NCBI GenBank assembly: GCA_947473445.1
Contig: CANJEU010000006.1
Location: 1 to 18,426, forward strand
Reading direction: 5' to 3'
Origin: Fidelibacterota bacterium
Lineage (GTDB): Bacteria; Pseudomonadota; Alphaproteobacteria; Rhodospirillales; Rhodospirillaceae
DNA: 18,426 nt
Part shown: positions 7,551 to 15,435 of the stretch, in pieces
Layout of the letters: every line of letters begins with the position of its first letter
How positions within the stretch are numbered: the first letter of the stretch is position 1
Notes under the pieces: generated by a model
Seen by the model: only the letters and a program-made list of their open reading frames with translations
Told to the model about the DNA's origin: nothing
The model's database searches: none
Translations under genes and position numbers: made by a program

Positions 7551-9403
7551 TCTACCGATAACCTTGTCATGCCGGCCTCGAAGCCGCCGGATTGGCGCTT
7601 CCAGAGACGAGCGTAGGTGCCGCCCGCGACGAGCAGCTCTACGTGGCTGCCGACCTCGACGATCCGCCCCTGATCCATGACGATCAACCGGTCCATCTGC
7701 GCGATGGTCGAAAGCCGGTGCGCGATGGCGATGACCGTGCGGCCCACCATCAGCGAGGAGAGTTGTTCCTGAATCGCGGCCTCGACATCGGAATCAAGCG
7801 CCGAGGTCGCCTCGTCCAAAACCAGGATCGGCGCGTTCTTGAGGATGACGCGCGCAAGGGCGATACGTTGACGCTGCCCGCCAGAGAGTTTGACGCCGCG
7901 TTCGCCGACCTGCGCATCGAACCCTTTGCGGCCCTGCCAATCCTCAAGCGTTTCGATGAACTCGAGCGCATGCGCGCGCTTCACCGCTTCATATATTTCG
8001 GCATCCGTCGCGGTGGGGCGTCCGTAGCGGATATTTTCGCGGATGGAGCGGTGCAGCAGCGACGTGTCCTGCGTCACCATGGCGATCCCGGCGCGTAAGG
8101 ATTCCTGCGTCACGCCGGCGATGTCCTGCCCGTCGATAAGAATACGTCCTGAATCCACATCAAAAAAGCGCAGCAGCAGATTGACCATTGTGGACTTGCC
8201 GGCGCCCGAGGCGCCCACGAGGCCAACACGTTCACCCGGCTTGATCGCAAGGCCGATCCCATGCAGAACACCGCGCGCCGTGCCGTAGCCAAAATGCACA
8301 TCCTCGAAGGTGATGGCACCCGTGGTGATCACCAGCGCCTTCGCAGCCTCGCGATCACGCATGGTGCGGACCGTGGCAATGGACTTAATTCCGTCCTGCA
8401 CGGTGCCGACCTGTTCGAAAATCGTCGTGATGCTTCCCGCGACCCATCCGGACATGGATACGATCTGCCACGCCAGCGGCAGCGCCATGGCGACAACGCC
8501 CACCGCAAGATCGCCCGAGGACCACAACGCAATCGACAGTCCACCGACGCTCACCAGCATCAATGCGTTGATGGTCGTTAGCGTGAAGGTGAACTGCGTC
8601 ATCAGCCGCAGAAGCCGGTGATACTTGACGGTATGCTCGTCCATCGTTTCGCGCACGAATTCATCTTCGTCGCGCGGCTTTGCGAACAGCTTCACCGTCA
8701 GGATATTGGTATAGCTATCGACCACCTTGCCCGTGAGGGTCGAGCGGATTTCGGACACGGCGCGCGAGCGGTCGCGCATCTGGGGCACAAAATGCCGCAG
8801 CAGCAACACATAGGCCACGAACCAGGCAATCACCGGCACGGTCAGACGCCAGTCGGATTGCGCGAGAAGAAGGGTCGCGCTGGTGCCGTAGACGAGGATG
8901 TACCAGACAGCGTTCAGCGAAGCGACCACGCTTTCCCTTAGCGACGGGCCTGTTTGCATGATGCGGTTGGCGATACGCCCAGCGAAATCGTTTTGAAAGA
9001 ACGACCAGCCCTGCCGCACGACATGCCAGTGGCTTTGCCAACGAATCAGATTTTGGAAGTTGGCGGCCAGCCCCTGATTGGTCACCAAGGCCTGCGACAG
9101 AATCACAAGCGGCCGGATCACGATCTGCACCGCCGCCATCGTCACCAGAAGCGGCCAGTAATCGCGCATGACTTCTTCGGGTGTATGGCTCGACACCAGT
9201 TCAACGACTTTTCCAATGAAGATCGGAATGAGAAGATCGAGGAACGCGACCAGCGAGCCGACCGCGAACAAGGCAATGAGCAGCCCGCGCGTTTGGCGGA
9301 CAAAATGCCAGTAGAACGCCATAAGGCCCGGCGGCGGCGGCTCGCCAGGGCTGTCCTCGGTCGTTTTCAGGAATCGTTCGAAGAACTTGAACACGGCGAC
9401 CAC
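7547..9403 (-). CDS. ABC exporter half-transporter (fused membrane and ATPase domains), copy 1
   Basis: 618-aa ABCB/MsbA-type half transporter expected to dimerise in the inner membrane. The six-helix membrane domain spans about 30-330 and the nucleotide-binding domain about 363-600. Walker A is GASGAGKST (397-405), Q-loop Q445, signature LSGGQ (506-510), Walker B ILVLDE (526-531) and H-loop H562, so the ATPase is intact. The start is uncertain: GTG 9403 has AGGA only 3 nt away, while GTG 9394 (giving MFKFFERFLK) resembles the usual N-terminus of relatives. The substrate is not evident. It lies 82 nt after the response regulator and overlaps the peroxidase gene by 4 nt, which suggests a role in the same stress or redox response. 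It is a distant paralogue of the exporter at 13243-15093. Confidence 0.94.
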   Translation of the reverse strand: MVAVFKFFERFLKTTEDSPGEPPPPGLMAFYWHFVRQTRGLLIALFAVGSLVAFLDLLIPIFIGKVVELVSSHTPEEVMRDYWPLLVTMAAVQIVIRPLVILSQALVTNQGLAANFQNLIRWQSHWHVVRQGWSFFQNDFAGRIANRIMQTGPSLRESVVASLNAVWYILVYGTSATLLLAQSDWRLTVPVIAWFVAYVLLLRHFVPQMRDRSRAVSEIRSTLTGKVVDSYTNILTVKLFAKPRDEDEFVRETMDEHTVKYHRLLRLMTQFTFTLTTINALMLVSVGGLSIALWSSGDLAVGVVAMALPLAWQIVSMSGWVAGSITTIFEQVGTVQDGIKSIATVRTMRDREAAKALVITTGAITFEDVHFGYGTARGVLHGIGLAIKPGERVGLVGASGAGKSTMVNLLLRFFDVDSGRILIDGQDIAGVTQESLRAGIAMVTQDTSLLHRSIRENIRYGRPTATDAEIYEAVKRAHALEFIETLEDWQGRKGFDAQVGERGVKLSGGQRQRIALARVILKNAPILVLDEATSALDSDVEAAIQEQLSSLMVGRTVIAIAHRLSTIAQMDRLIVMDQGRIVEVGSHVELLVAGGTYARLWKRQSGGFEAGMTRLSVE

Positions 9404-9426
9404 GGGTCCTGGAAGGCGGCGCGGGC

Positions 9427-9455
9427 TTTGTGCGCCATGAGCGCCAGACTGTCAA
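9427..9455 (-). promoter_or_regulatory. Candidate promoter for ABC exporter 1 and gpx
   Basis: A perfect -35 hexamer TTGACA (9455-9450) is followed after 17 nt by CACAAA (9432-9427), within the 82-nt gap between regulator and exporter. The predicted leader is about 17 nt. The -10 matches TATAAT at only three positions, so exporter and gpx may instead be read through from the kinase operon. Confidence 0.3.
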
Positions 9456-9485
9456 ACACGCCCGTTCCTCGCGTGGCGACTTCGG

Positions 9486-9857
9486 CTAAGCCGGAAGAAT
9501 CCGGCGCAATCCCTGCTCGAATTCTTGCACAGTGAGTGGCTTTTGCAGAACTTCCCACGCCGCCCAGTGACCGTGCAGGCCATCGCGGCCGTAGCCTGTG
9601 ATAAAAACAAAAGGCACACCGGCGGCCTGCAGCTTTTCGGCCAGGGGGAAGACGGTTTCACCGGCGATATTGACGTCCAGGATCGCGGCGGCCGGAAGCT
9701 TTTCCTCAACCAGCGCCAGCCCGGCTTCTAGACGCGCGGCATGCCGGATACTGGCGGCGCCCAGTTGTTCAAGCATTTCCTCGATCAGGAACGAAACCAT
9801 GGTTTCGTCCTCGATGAGCAGGATGTCTAAACCCGCGAGAAGATCGGAGCGCGCCAT
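9486..9857 (-). CDS. Single-domain response regulator (receiver only)
   Basis: 123-aa CheY-like receiver without output domain. The phosphorylation site is D61 (AAILDVNIAG); the acidic pair is E16/D17 (LLIEDE), the switch threonine T87 (FVFITGYG) and the conserved lysine K106 (LQKPLT), so it should be phosphorylatable. It starts 9 nt after the stop of the sensor kinase, making the pair a cognate two-component system. With no DNA-binding domain it probably acts by protein contact or as a phosphate sink or relay, as is common for partners of HWE/HisKA_2 kinases. It is not PhyR, which would carry an N-terminal sigma-like domain. A GCCGGA/TCCGGC hairpin at the 3' end of the gene lacks a T-run and is not called a terminator. 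Confidence 0.94.
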   Translation of the reverse strand: MARSDLLAGLDILLIEDETMVSFLIEEMLEQLGAASIRHAARLEAGLALVEEKLPAAAILDVNIAGETVFPLAEKLQAAGVPFVFITGYGRDGLHGHWAAWEVLQKPLTVQEFEQGLRRILPA

Positions 9858-9866
9858 CGTCCGACC

Positions 9867-11450
9867 CTAGAGCTGAACTTCAATCGCGCATCTCATGCCC
9901 TCGGGCAGGAATGACGCCATGTAAGATCCGTTCAATTCGTCGACCACCGCGCGTTCGATGAACTTGGTGCCGTAGCCCGTCTGCGTCGGCGGCTGCACAG
10001 CGGGCCCGCCGCTTTCGGTCCACTCGAACTTCAGGCGGTCAGCCCCGATGCGCGACCACACGATCCGCACGACGCCGCCGCCGACCGAAAGCGCGCCGTA
10101 CTTCACCGCGTTGGTGGCAAGTTCATTGATGACCATGGCGAGCGCGATGGCAAGACGCGGATGCAATGGCACATCGGGACCTTCAAGGCGCACGCGTTGC
10201 GATCCGGCGTAAGGCGAGATGATGGAGGTGATCACCTCCTCAAGGTGTGCGCCTTCCCAATTTTTGCGGCTGAGCACATTGTGGGCACTCGACAAAGCCT
10301 GCAGACGCGCGTCGATGCCCTGACGCGCTTCGGGCACAGCGCCCGAATTGCGCAGGCCGCGCCAGACGATGGCCTGGACGGAAGCGAGCGTGTTCTTGAC
10401 CCGATGATTGAGCTCGTTGACCAGTAACTCACGGTGCCCTTCGGCCCGCACCAACTGGCGCGCAATCCGAAACGCGAAGAAACCACCGACGAGGATCAGG
10501 CCAACCCCCACCGCGAAGGTCGCGGCCAGCGAGCGCAGCATCGGACCCTTAAATTCGTTGACGGGCACGCCGACGGCCATGACCCAACCTGTATCGGGCG
10601 AACGGGTGAAGCCGGTCAGAACTTTATATCCTTCGGGGGCCGCCGTTTCGGCAACAAGCTCATCGCCTTTGGAGAGTTCGCTTTTCAAAGTATCAGACGC
10701 CGAGGTGATCGCATTCTGCGCAAGAGCCGGTCGGCGGGCGACGTGATGCGCCGCGCGATCCAAGATGGCGATGATCCATCCGCCGGGCAGATCAAGCTGA
10801 CGAAGAATTTCGTCAAAAATAGTGCGCGGCGGATTGAAGGCGAGGGCGTAGAGGACTTTGTCATTCTGATAGATGGGCACGACGACCGTGAACGTCGGTT
10901 CGCCCGTGCGGCGGGCGATATAAACGTCGGAGACCTGCGCCCCCCTTCCCGCAAACACCGCGGTGATAGATTTAAGCACTTCCGGGCGGACAAGCGCGGG
11001 CAGCGGTTGATCGTCGGGATCATTCGTATTGAAGACCTGCTGCCCCGACGCGTCGGCGACCGACAGAGCCGTGCCGGCAGGGAACCGCGAAAGGAATCGT
11101 TCAGCGTCGGCACGGAAGCCTTTCAAACCTTCGACCTGAAGGGATGGCGCGAGCGCCAGAACCTCAAGCGCGGACGCCTTATTTTCAAGTTCGCGATCGA
11201 CCGCGATCATCGTGCTGCGCGTCACCTGCAGCAGCCGCTCGGATACGCCCTCGCGCGCCCGCTCGTAGCTTTGGAAAACCACCGCCGCCGTTAACAGCAG
11301 CATGGGCAGCAGCGTGCCGGCCACGAGCACAAGCAGCCGGACCTGGAGCGGCAGCGCCTTGGGCGAGAAAATGGGCTGAGGTGACGTCTGGCCAGAGGGT
11401 GGCGTTGTGGGCCCCCCTTGTTCCGACGACGATTCTCTAAAAGTATCCAC
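9867..11450 (-). CDS. HWE/HisKA_2-family membrane sensor histidine kinase
   Basis: 527-aa sensor kinase. Transmembrane helix 1 (about 36-60) and helix 2 (about 306-328) enclose a periplasmic sensor region of about 245 residues that looks Cache-like (inference). The H-box is LVNELNHRVKNTLASVQAI with phospho-acceptor H349. The ATPase domain has the N-box INELATNAVKYGAL and the WxE motif WTESGGP (W477, E479), then GYGTKFIERAV. HWE kinases usually have His where this one has N442, so it sits between HWE and HisKA_2. I chose GTG 11450, preceded by GGGGGA, over GTG 11555. The longer start lies beside the terminator of the preceding gene and adds a low-complexity, non-homologous N-terminus. It forms an operon with the response regulator 9 nt downstream. 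Confidence 0.92.
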   Translation of the reverse strand: MDTFRESSSEQGGPTTPPSGQTSPQPIFSPKALPLQVRLLVLVAGTLLPMLLLTAAVVFQSYERAREGVSERLLQVTRSTMIAVDRELENKASALEVLALAPSLQVEGLKGFRADAERFLSRFPAGTALSVADASGQQVFNTNDPDDQPLPALVRPEVLKSITAVFAGRGAQVSDVYIARRTGEPTFTVVVPIYQNDKVLYALAFNPPRTIFDEILRQLDLPGGWIIAILDRAAHHVARRPALAQNAITSASDTLKSELSKGDELVAETAAPEGYKVLTGFTRSPDTGWVMAVGVPVNEFKGPMLRSLAATFAVGVGLILVGGFFAFRIARQLVRAEGHRELLVNELNHRVKNTLASVQAIVWRGLRNSGAVPEARQGIDARLQALSSAHNVLSRKNWEGAHLEEVITSIISPYAGSQRVRLEGPDVPLHPRLAIALAMVINELATNAVKYGALSVGGGVVRIVWSRIGADRLKFEWTESGGPAVQPPTQTGYGTKFIERAVVDELNGSYMASFLPEGMRCAIEVQL

Positions 11451-11559
11451 GAGTCCCCCGCCACAACCGGCGTATCGCCCGTAGTGTTCGCTGATTATTC
11501 CGGGCTGTCCAGGGGGTCTGCACCCCACGCGCGCGCGAGTGGGTCGATCATCCACAATG

Positions 11560-11589
11560 AAAAGGCGGGCCGGTTTTCGCCGGCCCGCC
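11560..11589 (-). terminator. Strong rho-independent terminator after the MBL-fold gene
   Basis: Perfect 10-bp inverted repeat GGCGGGCCGG (11564-11573) / CCGGCCCGCC (11580-11589) with a 6-nt loop. On the minus strand it is followed by TTTT (11563-11560). It lies 23 nt past the MBL gene stop and separates that gene from the kinase operon. Confidence 0.92.
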
Positions 11590-11612
11590 CATAAGTGTCG
11601 TGGTGACGCCGG

Positions 11613-13079
11613 TTATTTCGCTTTGGCTTTTGCCGCCGCGGGTTCGGGCACGCCGATGTCCCGGCGCAGATCGGCCAAGGTCACCCGCCGGCCGTGGATC
11701 GGCGCGATGGTGGCCACGTCGAGGCCCAGCCGCTGGATATTCTCGTAGAGATTGACGTTATACGGGTTGGGCGTCGCCGGCGCCGGCGCGTCCGGCGCCA
11801 GCGGCGACCAGGCATCGGCTTCGGTCAGGATCTTCTCGTTCGGCAGATAGACCATCAGGAAGCCGTCGGCGTGGCCGCTGCCCTGAATGGCATGGACCTC
11901 AATCGGCCGGACGCCATCGGTGAGAACGTGCTTATCGCCCACGGCTTCGAACGTAGCCGCCTTGCCGCTCTTGCTCGCCGCATCCGGGTTCAACGTGCGT
12001 GGGTTGGCCCAGGCCGCCTCGTAGAACGGACGGACGCTTTCATGCGTCACGATCGTCGCGCCTTCGGCCACAAACGGACGCAGGCCACCCGAGTGGTCAA
12101 AGTGGACGTGCGTGTTGATGACATAACGGATCGGCTTGCCCGGAACGAGTTCCTTGGCCTTGTCGATCACAGCCTGGCCGCGGGCTTCGCTTTGCGGACC
12201 TTCAATGATCACCAGATGATCGGACTGATCGATCAACAAGCTGTGGTGGCTTCCGCCGCGCAGATAATGCACGCCAGCCGCGAGCTGTTCGACTTCCACA
12301 TTGATGGGCGGCGCGGTGTAGTTTTTGACGTCGTCGGGCACCGCGAAGGCAACTTGCGGATTCTTGGTGACCGACGCGACGTCAATCTCGAGCACGGGAT
12401 GCCCGAACTGCGTGCGCACGATACGAGACGGGAAGCGGACGCCACCAAAATCCTTGTAGCCCGAGTACGTGAATTCTACCGGCGTATCGCCGGTGACGGG
12501 ATTATCGAATGCCGTGCTCACGCGCGTCACTTCGTTCTGCGCATTGATCGAGCCGGTGAATTTAAGCTTGCCGGCAGAGAACGAGACTTCCGAACCGCCA
12601 TCGGCTGCCGTCACGGTGGCCTTGTTCGCCGCGGCGGCGCGCAAGAAGCCATGTGGTGTCGCCCAAATTTCGACGGCGCGTTCTTCGGCCGCGACGGGCT
12701 GAGCCGCAGCTCCGCTCGGCACGACGTTCCAGGCCTGCGCGCCGACGACATATTGATCGACTTTCTGCTCGACCGGCGCCGGCCGGACGCGATTGGGGTC
12801 GATCACCTGCAGACGCGTGATTTCAACGCGGCCGGATGCAGGTTCAGCGTAAGACGCGGTCTGCGTATAAGCCGTGACGTCGAAGGCCGGCCATGCTTGG
12901 CCGGCCACCGGCGCTTGGCCGAACTGATACCATTTGCCGGTTCCGGCGAAGGTGATGGACGTGGTCGCATCAGCGTCGAGCGCTTTAGATGCGGCCGGCA
13001 ACGTCCCTGCGGGCTCGGAGCAGCCGGCCAGCACCATTGCCAACCCAACACTTAACATTCCCAATTTTCTGAGATGCAT
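11613..13079 (-). CDS. Metallo-beta-lactamase-fold hydrolase, predicted lipoprotein
   Basis: 488-aa exported protein. The start is ATG 13079, with GGGAGAT about 6 nt upstream. It gives a lipoprotein signal MHLRKLG...LAMVLAGC with C20 lipidated (good LAGC lipobox); an ATG 27 nt further upstream (13106) is less likely. Residues about 40-260 form a beta-rich N-terminal domain I cannot name. The MBL domain (about 262-470) has a full di-metal set: H324, H326, D328 and H329 in THVHFDHSGG, H403 in GSGHADG, D422 in TEADAW and H462 in PIHGR. H346 (VTHES) is another conserved-looking His. It is probably anchored in the envelope and hydrolytic; the substrate is unknown and beta-lactamase activity should not be assumed. 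The alanine/lysine-rich C-terminal tail (EPAAAKAKAK) is odd. It is transcribed alone, before a strong terminator. Confidence 0.92.
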   Translation of the reverse strand: MHLRKLGMLSVGLAMVLAGCSEPAGTLPAASKALDADATTSITFAGTGKWYQFGQAPVAGQAWPAFDVTAYTQTASYAEPASGRVEITRLQVIDPNRVRPAPVEQKVDQYVVGAQAWNVVPSGAAAQPVAAEERAVEIWATPHGFLRAAAANKATVTAADGGSEVSFSAGKLKFTGSINAQNEVTRVSTAFDNPVTGDTPVEFTYSGYKDFGGVRFPSRIVRTQFGHPVLEIDVASVTKNPQVAFAVPDDVKNYTAPPINVEVEQLAAGVHYLRGGSHHSLLIDQSDHLVIIEGPQSEARGQAVIDKAKELVPGKPIRYVINTHVHFDHSGGLRPFVAEGATIVTHESVRPFYEAAWANPRTLNPDAASKSGKAATFEAVGDKHVLTDGVRPIEVHAIQGSGHADGFLMVYLPNEKILTEADAWSPLAPDAPAPATPNPYNVNLYENIQRLGLDVATIAPIHGRRVTLADLRRDIGVPEPAAAKAKAK

Positions 13080-13242
13080 TTTCAATCTCCCTAGACGCGC
13101 AAACAAGACGCGGATGGTGCAACAAAATCAGCGGGTTAAGCAACGCCCTGCACATTAAATTTGCGCTCTAGTGTGTAACAGGACGTCGCTCTTCCCTTAG
13201 ATGATCTGCAGATAGTAGGGATCGTGCGAACCCGTCGCTTTT

Positions 13243-15093
13243 CTAGTCTTGCGTTTCCGCGACCGTCCGGCTGTTCCCGTCGCGGGGCGCCTCGCTCGGC
13301 ATATCGATGAGCCTGGCCGGCTCCTTGATCGCGCCGGACTGGCGGTCGAACAGACGCCGGTAGAGGCCCTGCGGGGCGGCCAGCAAGGTCGCATGATCGC
13401 CGTCCTCGACAATACGGCCCCGGTCGAACACCAAAATCCGGTCCAAGGCACGCACGGTCGATAGGCGATGGGCGATGATAATCGCCGTACGACCCTTCAT
13501 CAGCCGCCCGATGGCTTCCTGGATCAAGACTTCGGATTCGGAATCAAGGCTTGAGGTTGCTTCATCCAGAATGAGGATCGGCGCGTCGGCGAGGAAGGCG
13601 CGCGCCAGCGCCACCCGCTGGCGTTCACCGCCCGAGAGTTTCACGCCGCGCTCGCCCACCAGCGTTTCATAGGCTTTGGGAAGACGCATGATGAAGTCAT
13701 GCGCGTTCGCGAGCTGGGCGGCATGTTCGATCTCCGCCCGCGTCGCGCTGGGGCGCGCATAGGAAATATTCTCCGCGAGGCTGCGGTGGAACAGGATCGG
13801 CTCCTGCTGGACGATGGCGATCTGGGAACGCAATGATTGTTGCGTCACCGCACGCACATCCTGCCCGTCGACCAGCACACGCCCTTCCGTCACGTCATAA
13901 AGACGCTGGATGAGCTTCACAAACGTGGTTTTGCCCGAGCCGGAATGACCGACGAGTCCCACGCGCGCGCCGCCTTTGATAAAGACCGAGAGGTCGTCGA
14001 ACAAAGCAGTCTGGTGGCCACCGTAGCGAAACGTCACGTGATCGAACTTCACTTCGCCGACCGTCAGACGCGCCGGGATGGCCGCGGCCCGGTCTTCGAT
14101 GCCGAGCGGCTGATCGAACATCGCAACCATCTCCTCCATGTCGTTCACCGACCGCTGCAGATGTTGCACATGCTGGCCGATGTCGCGCAGGTAACCGTGC
14201 ATGATGAAGTAGCTGGTGAGCACACACGTCACATCGCCGGGCGAGGCCTCGCCCTTGAACCAGAGGTACAGGGCCGCAGCGATCAGGCCGAGACGCACCA
14301 CCCACAGGAGCAGGATCTGCGTGCTGCCTGACCACGTGCCGAGGGTCCAGGTGCGATCTGTCCGCCGGCGCCATTTGTCGATGACCCGGGCAAACCCGGC
14401 CTCCTCGCGGTTTTCCGCGCCGAACGCCTTTACCACCGCATTGCTGCTGATGGCGTCGGCCAGCGAACCGCTCATGCGCGTATCCCAGGTGTTGGACAGC
14501 GATGCGGCGGGCGCGACGAGGCGCGTTGCCAGGATGACCGTCAACGTCACGTAGAGCGCCGCGCCGACGCCCATGACGATCCCCAGCAGCGGCGCCTGAA
14601 TCGCCAGCAGCACCATCGTTCCCGTCAGCACGACGGCCGAGGGTGTCAGCATCAGAAGAATTGTGTCGTTCAACATGTCGATCGCCCACATGCCGCGCGT
14701 GATCTTGCGCACGGTCGAGCCGGCGAAGGTGTTTCCGTGCCAGTCGGTTGAGAATCTCTGGACGCGGTGGAAGGCTTCGCAGGCGACATCGCCCATGATG
14801 CGCAGGGTGAACGTGATCACGGACATCCACGCCATGTGGCGCAGAATGACCATGCCAAGGCCCAGCGCCGCCATCGCGGCGAACAACATGAGAATGCTGT
14901 CGCGCGCGTTTTGCACCAGCGCATCGATCAGTTTCCCCGCCACCACCGGCACGAAGATTTCCGTGAGGGTGGCGCCGGACATCGCCAGCGCGATCAGCGC
15001 GACGTACCCCGGCTGCTTGGCCCAGTGGCGGAAAGTGAAGGAAAGAACGGCGCGCATCGCATCGCGGCGCCGCGACTTTTTGTGAGAAGGCAT
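13243..15093 (-). CDS. ABC exporter half-transporter, copy 2
   Basis: 616-aa fused membrane/ATPase exporter of the ABCB/MsbA type. Six helices span about 28-300 and the nucleotide-binding domain about 345-575. Walker A GHSGSGKTT (382-390), Q430, signature LSGGE (486-490), Walker B ILILDE (506-511) and H542 are all intact. The first residues MPSHKKSRRR are strongly basic, as expected for a cytoplasmic N-terminus; an alternative start is M13 (15057). The C-terminus after the ATPase is polar (EAPRDGNSRTVAETQD). It is similar in architecture to the exporter at 7547-9403 but clearly diverged in the membrane half. The two may work separately or as a heterodimer; nothing here decides. An EcfG-type promoter lies about 60 nt upstream, pointing to stress induction. 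Cargo unknown. Confidence 0.94.
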   Translation of the reverse strand: MPSHKKSRRRDAMRAVLSFTFRHWAKQPGYVALIALAMSGATLTEIFVPVVAGKLIDALVQNARDSILMLFAAMAALGLGMVILRHMAWMSVITFTLRIMGDVACEAFHRVQRFSTDWHGNTFAGSTVRKITRGMWAIDMLNDTILLMLTPSAVVLTGTMVLLAIQAPLLGIVMGVGAALYVTLTVILATRLVAPAASLSNTWDTRMSGSLADAISSNAVVKAFGAENREEAGFARVIDKWRRRTDRTWTLGTWSGSTQILLLWVVRLGLIAAALYLWFKGEASPGDVTCVLTSYFIMHGYLRDIGQHVQHLQRSVNDMEEMVAMFDQPLGIEDRAAAIPARLTVGEVKFDHVTFRYGGHQTALFDDLSVFIKGGARVGLVGHSGSGKTTFVKLIQRLYDVTEGRVLVDGQDVRAVTQQSLRSQIAIVQQEPILFHRSLAENISYARPSATRAEIEHAAQLANAHDFIMRLPKAYETLVGERGVKLSGGERQRVALARAFLADAPILILDEATSSLDSESEVLIQEAIGRLMKGRTAIIIAHRLSTVRALDRILVFDRGRIVEDGDHATLLAAPQGLYRRLFDRQSGAIKEPARLIDMPSEAPRDGNSRTVAETQD

Positions 15094-15435
15094 GTGAGAC
15101 GTCCGGCGCGCAGCGCCGGCTCCAGTTCTAATTCTGTCGTAAGAGATCCGGGCTAACGCCCGATCGGCGGTTCAGTTCCAGACGCGTGGGACCGTTGGGT
15201 GCACGCGCGCGGCCGCAAGGCGCACTAGTGGCGCTTAAGGGCCTTATCTTGGATGCAGCTCAGCATGGCTAGCCACCGCCGTTGTGGAAGAACGCCGGCA
15301 GAATACGCGGGAGGCCGAAATTGCGCAACCGATTGGTATCGCGCGGACGGACACTTCGCCCGCAAGACCGCAGCTTGTTGTTTCATCGTGTAACAGGCAC
15401 AGTCTAACGGGGCTGGGAAACCATAGGGGATCAAT
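15094..15435. other. Divergent intergenic region between ABC exporter 2 and the first CNT transporter
   Basis: 342 nt without a convincing gene; the small reading frames here lack ribosome sites and family features. It holds the EcfG-type promoter (15155-15179, minus). A 7-bp hairpin CCGGCGC/GCGCCGG (15103-15109, 15113-15119) lies in the exporter leader and overlaps its weak ribosome site. A second inverted repeat CGGGC-TAAC-GCCCG (15149-15162) covers the -10 element and could be an operator. I found no convincing plus-strand promoter for the transporter. Confidence 0.6.
15155..15179 (-). promoter_or_regulatory. EcfG-type (general stress response) promoter of ABC exporter 2
   Basis: Minus-strand GGAAC (15179-15175) is followed after exactly 16 nt by CGTT (15158-15155). 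The predicted transcript start near 15148 leaves a leader of about 55 nt before the exporter ATG. It is the same element as upstream of the PRC-barrel gene, with spacing within the accepted 16-17 range. Confidence 0.62.

Noticed and set aside
9792..9807. Perfect 16-nt palindrome CGAAACCATGGTTTCG.
   Set aside because: It lies inside the response regulator coding sequence (codons for ETMVS); a 16-nt palindrome is expected by chance about once in several windows of this size.
11451..11555. Longer start (GTG 11555) for the sensor kinase.
   Set aside because: The added N-terminus is low-complexity with no resemblance to a domain, and the codon lies immediately beyond the T-run of the preceding terminator; GTG 11450 has a better ribosome site.
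11694..13055. Long plus-strand open frame (453 codons) opposite the MBL-fold gene, and a similar one of 407 codons at 5320-6543 opposite the autotransporter.
   Set aside because: No family motifs, arginine/histidine/glycine-rich composition typical of antisense frames in GC-rich genes, no ribosome sites; the opposite strand has recognisable proteins.
13165..15395. The 10-mer GTGTAACAGG occurs in two intergenic regions (near 13174 and 15390).
   Set aside because: Shared 10-mers are abundant by chance in 18 kb, and the two copies have different orientation relative to the adjacent genes.
15225..15434. Minus-strand open frame of 69 codons in the exporter/transporter intergenic region.
   Set aside because: No ribosome site, no signal or domain features, and no convincing promoter.
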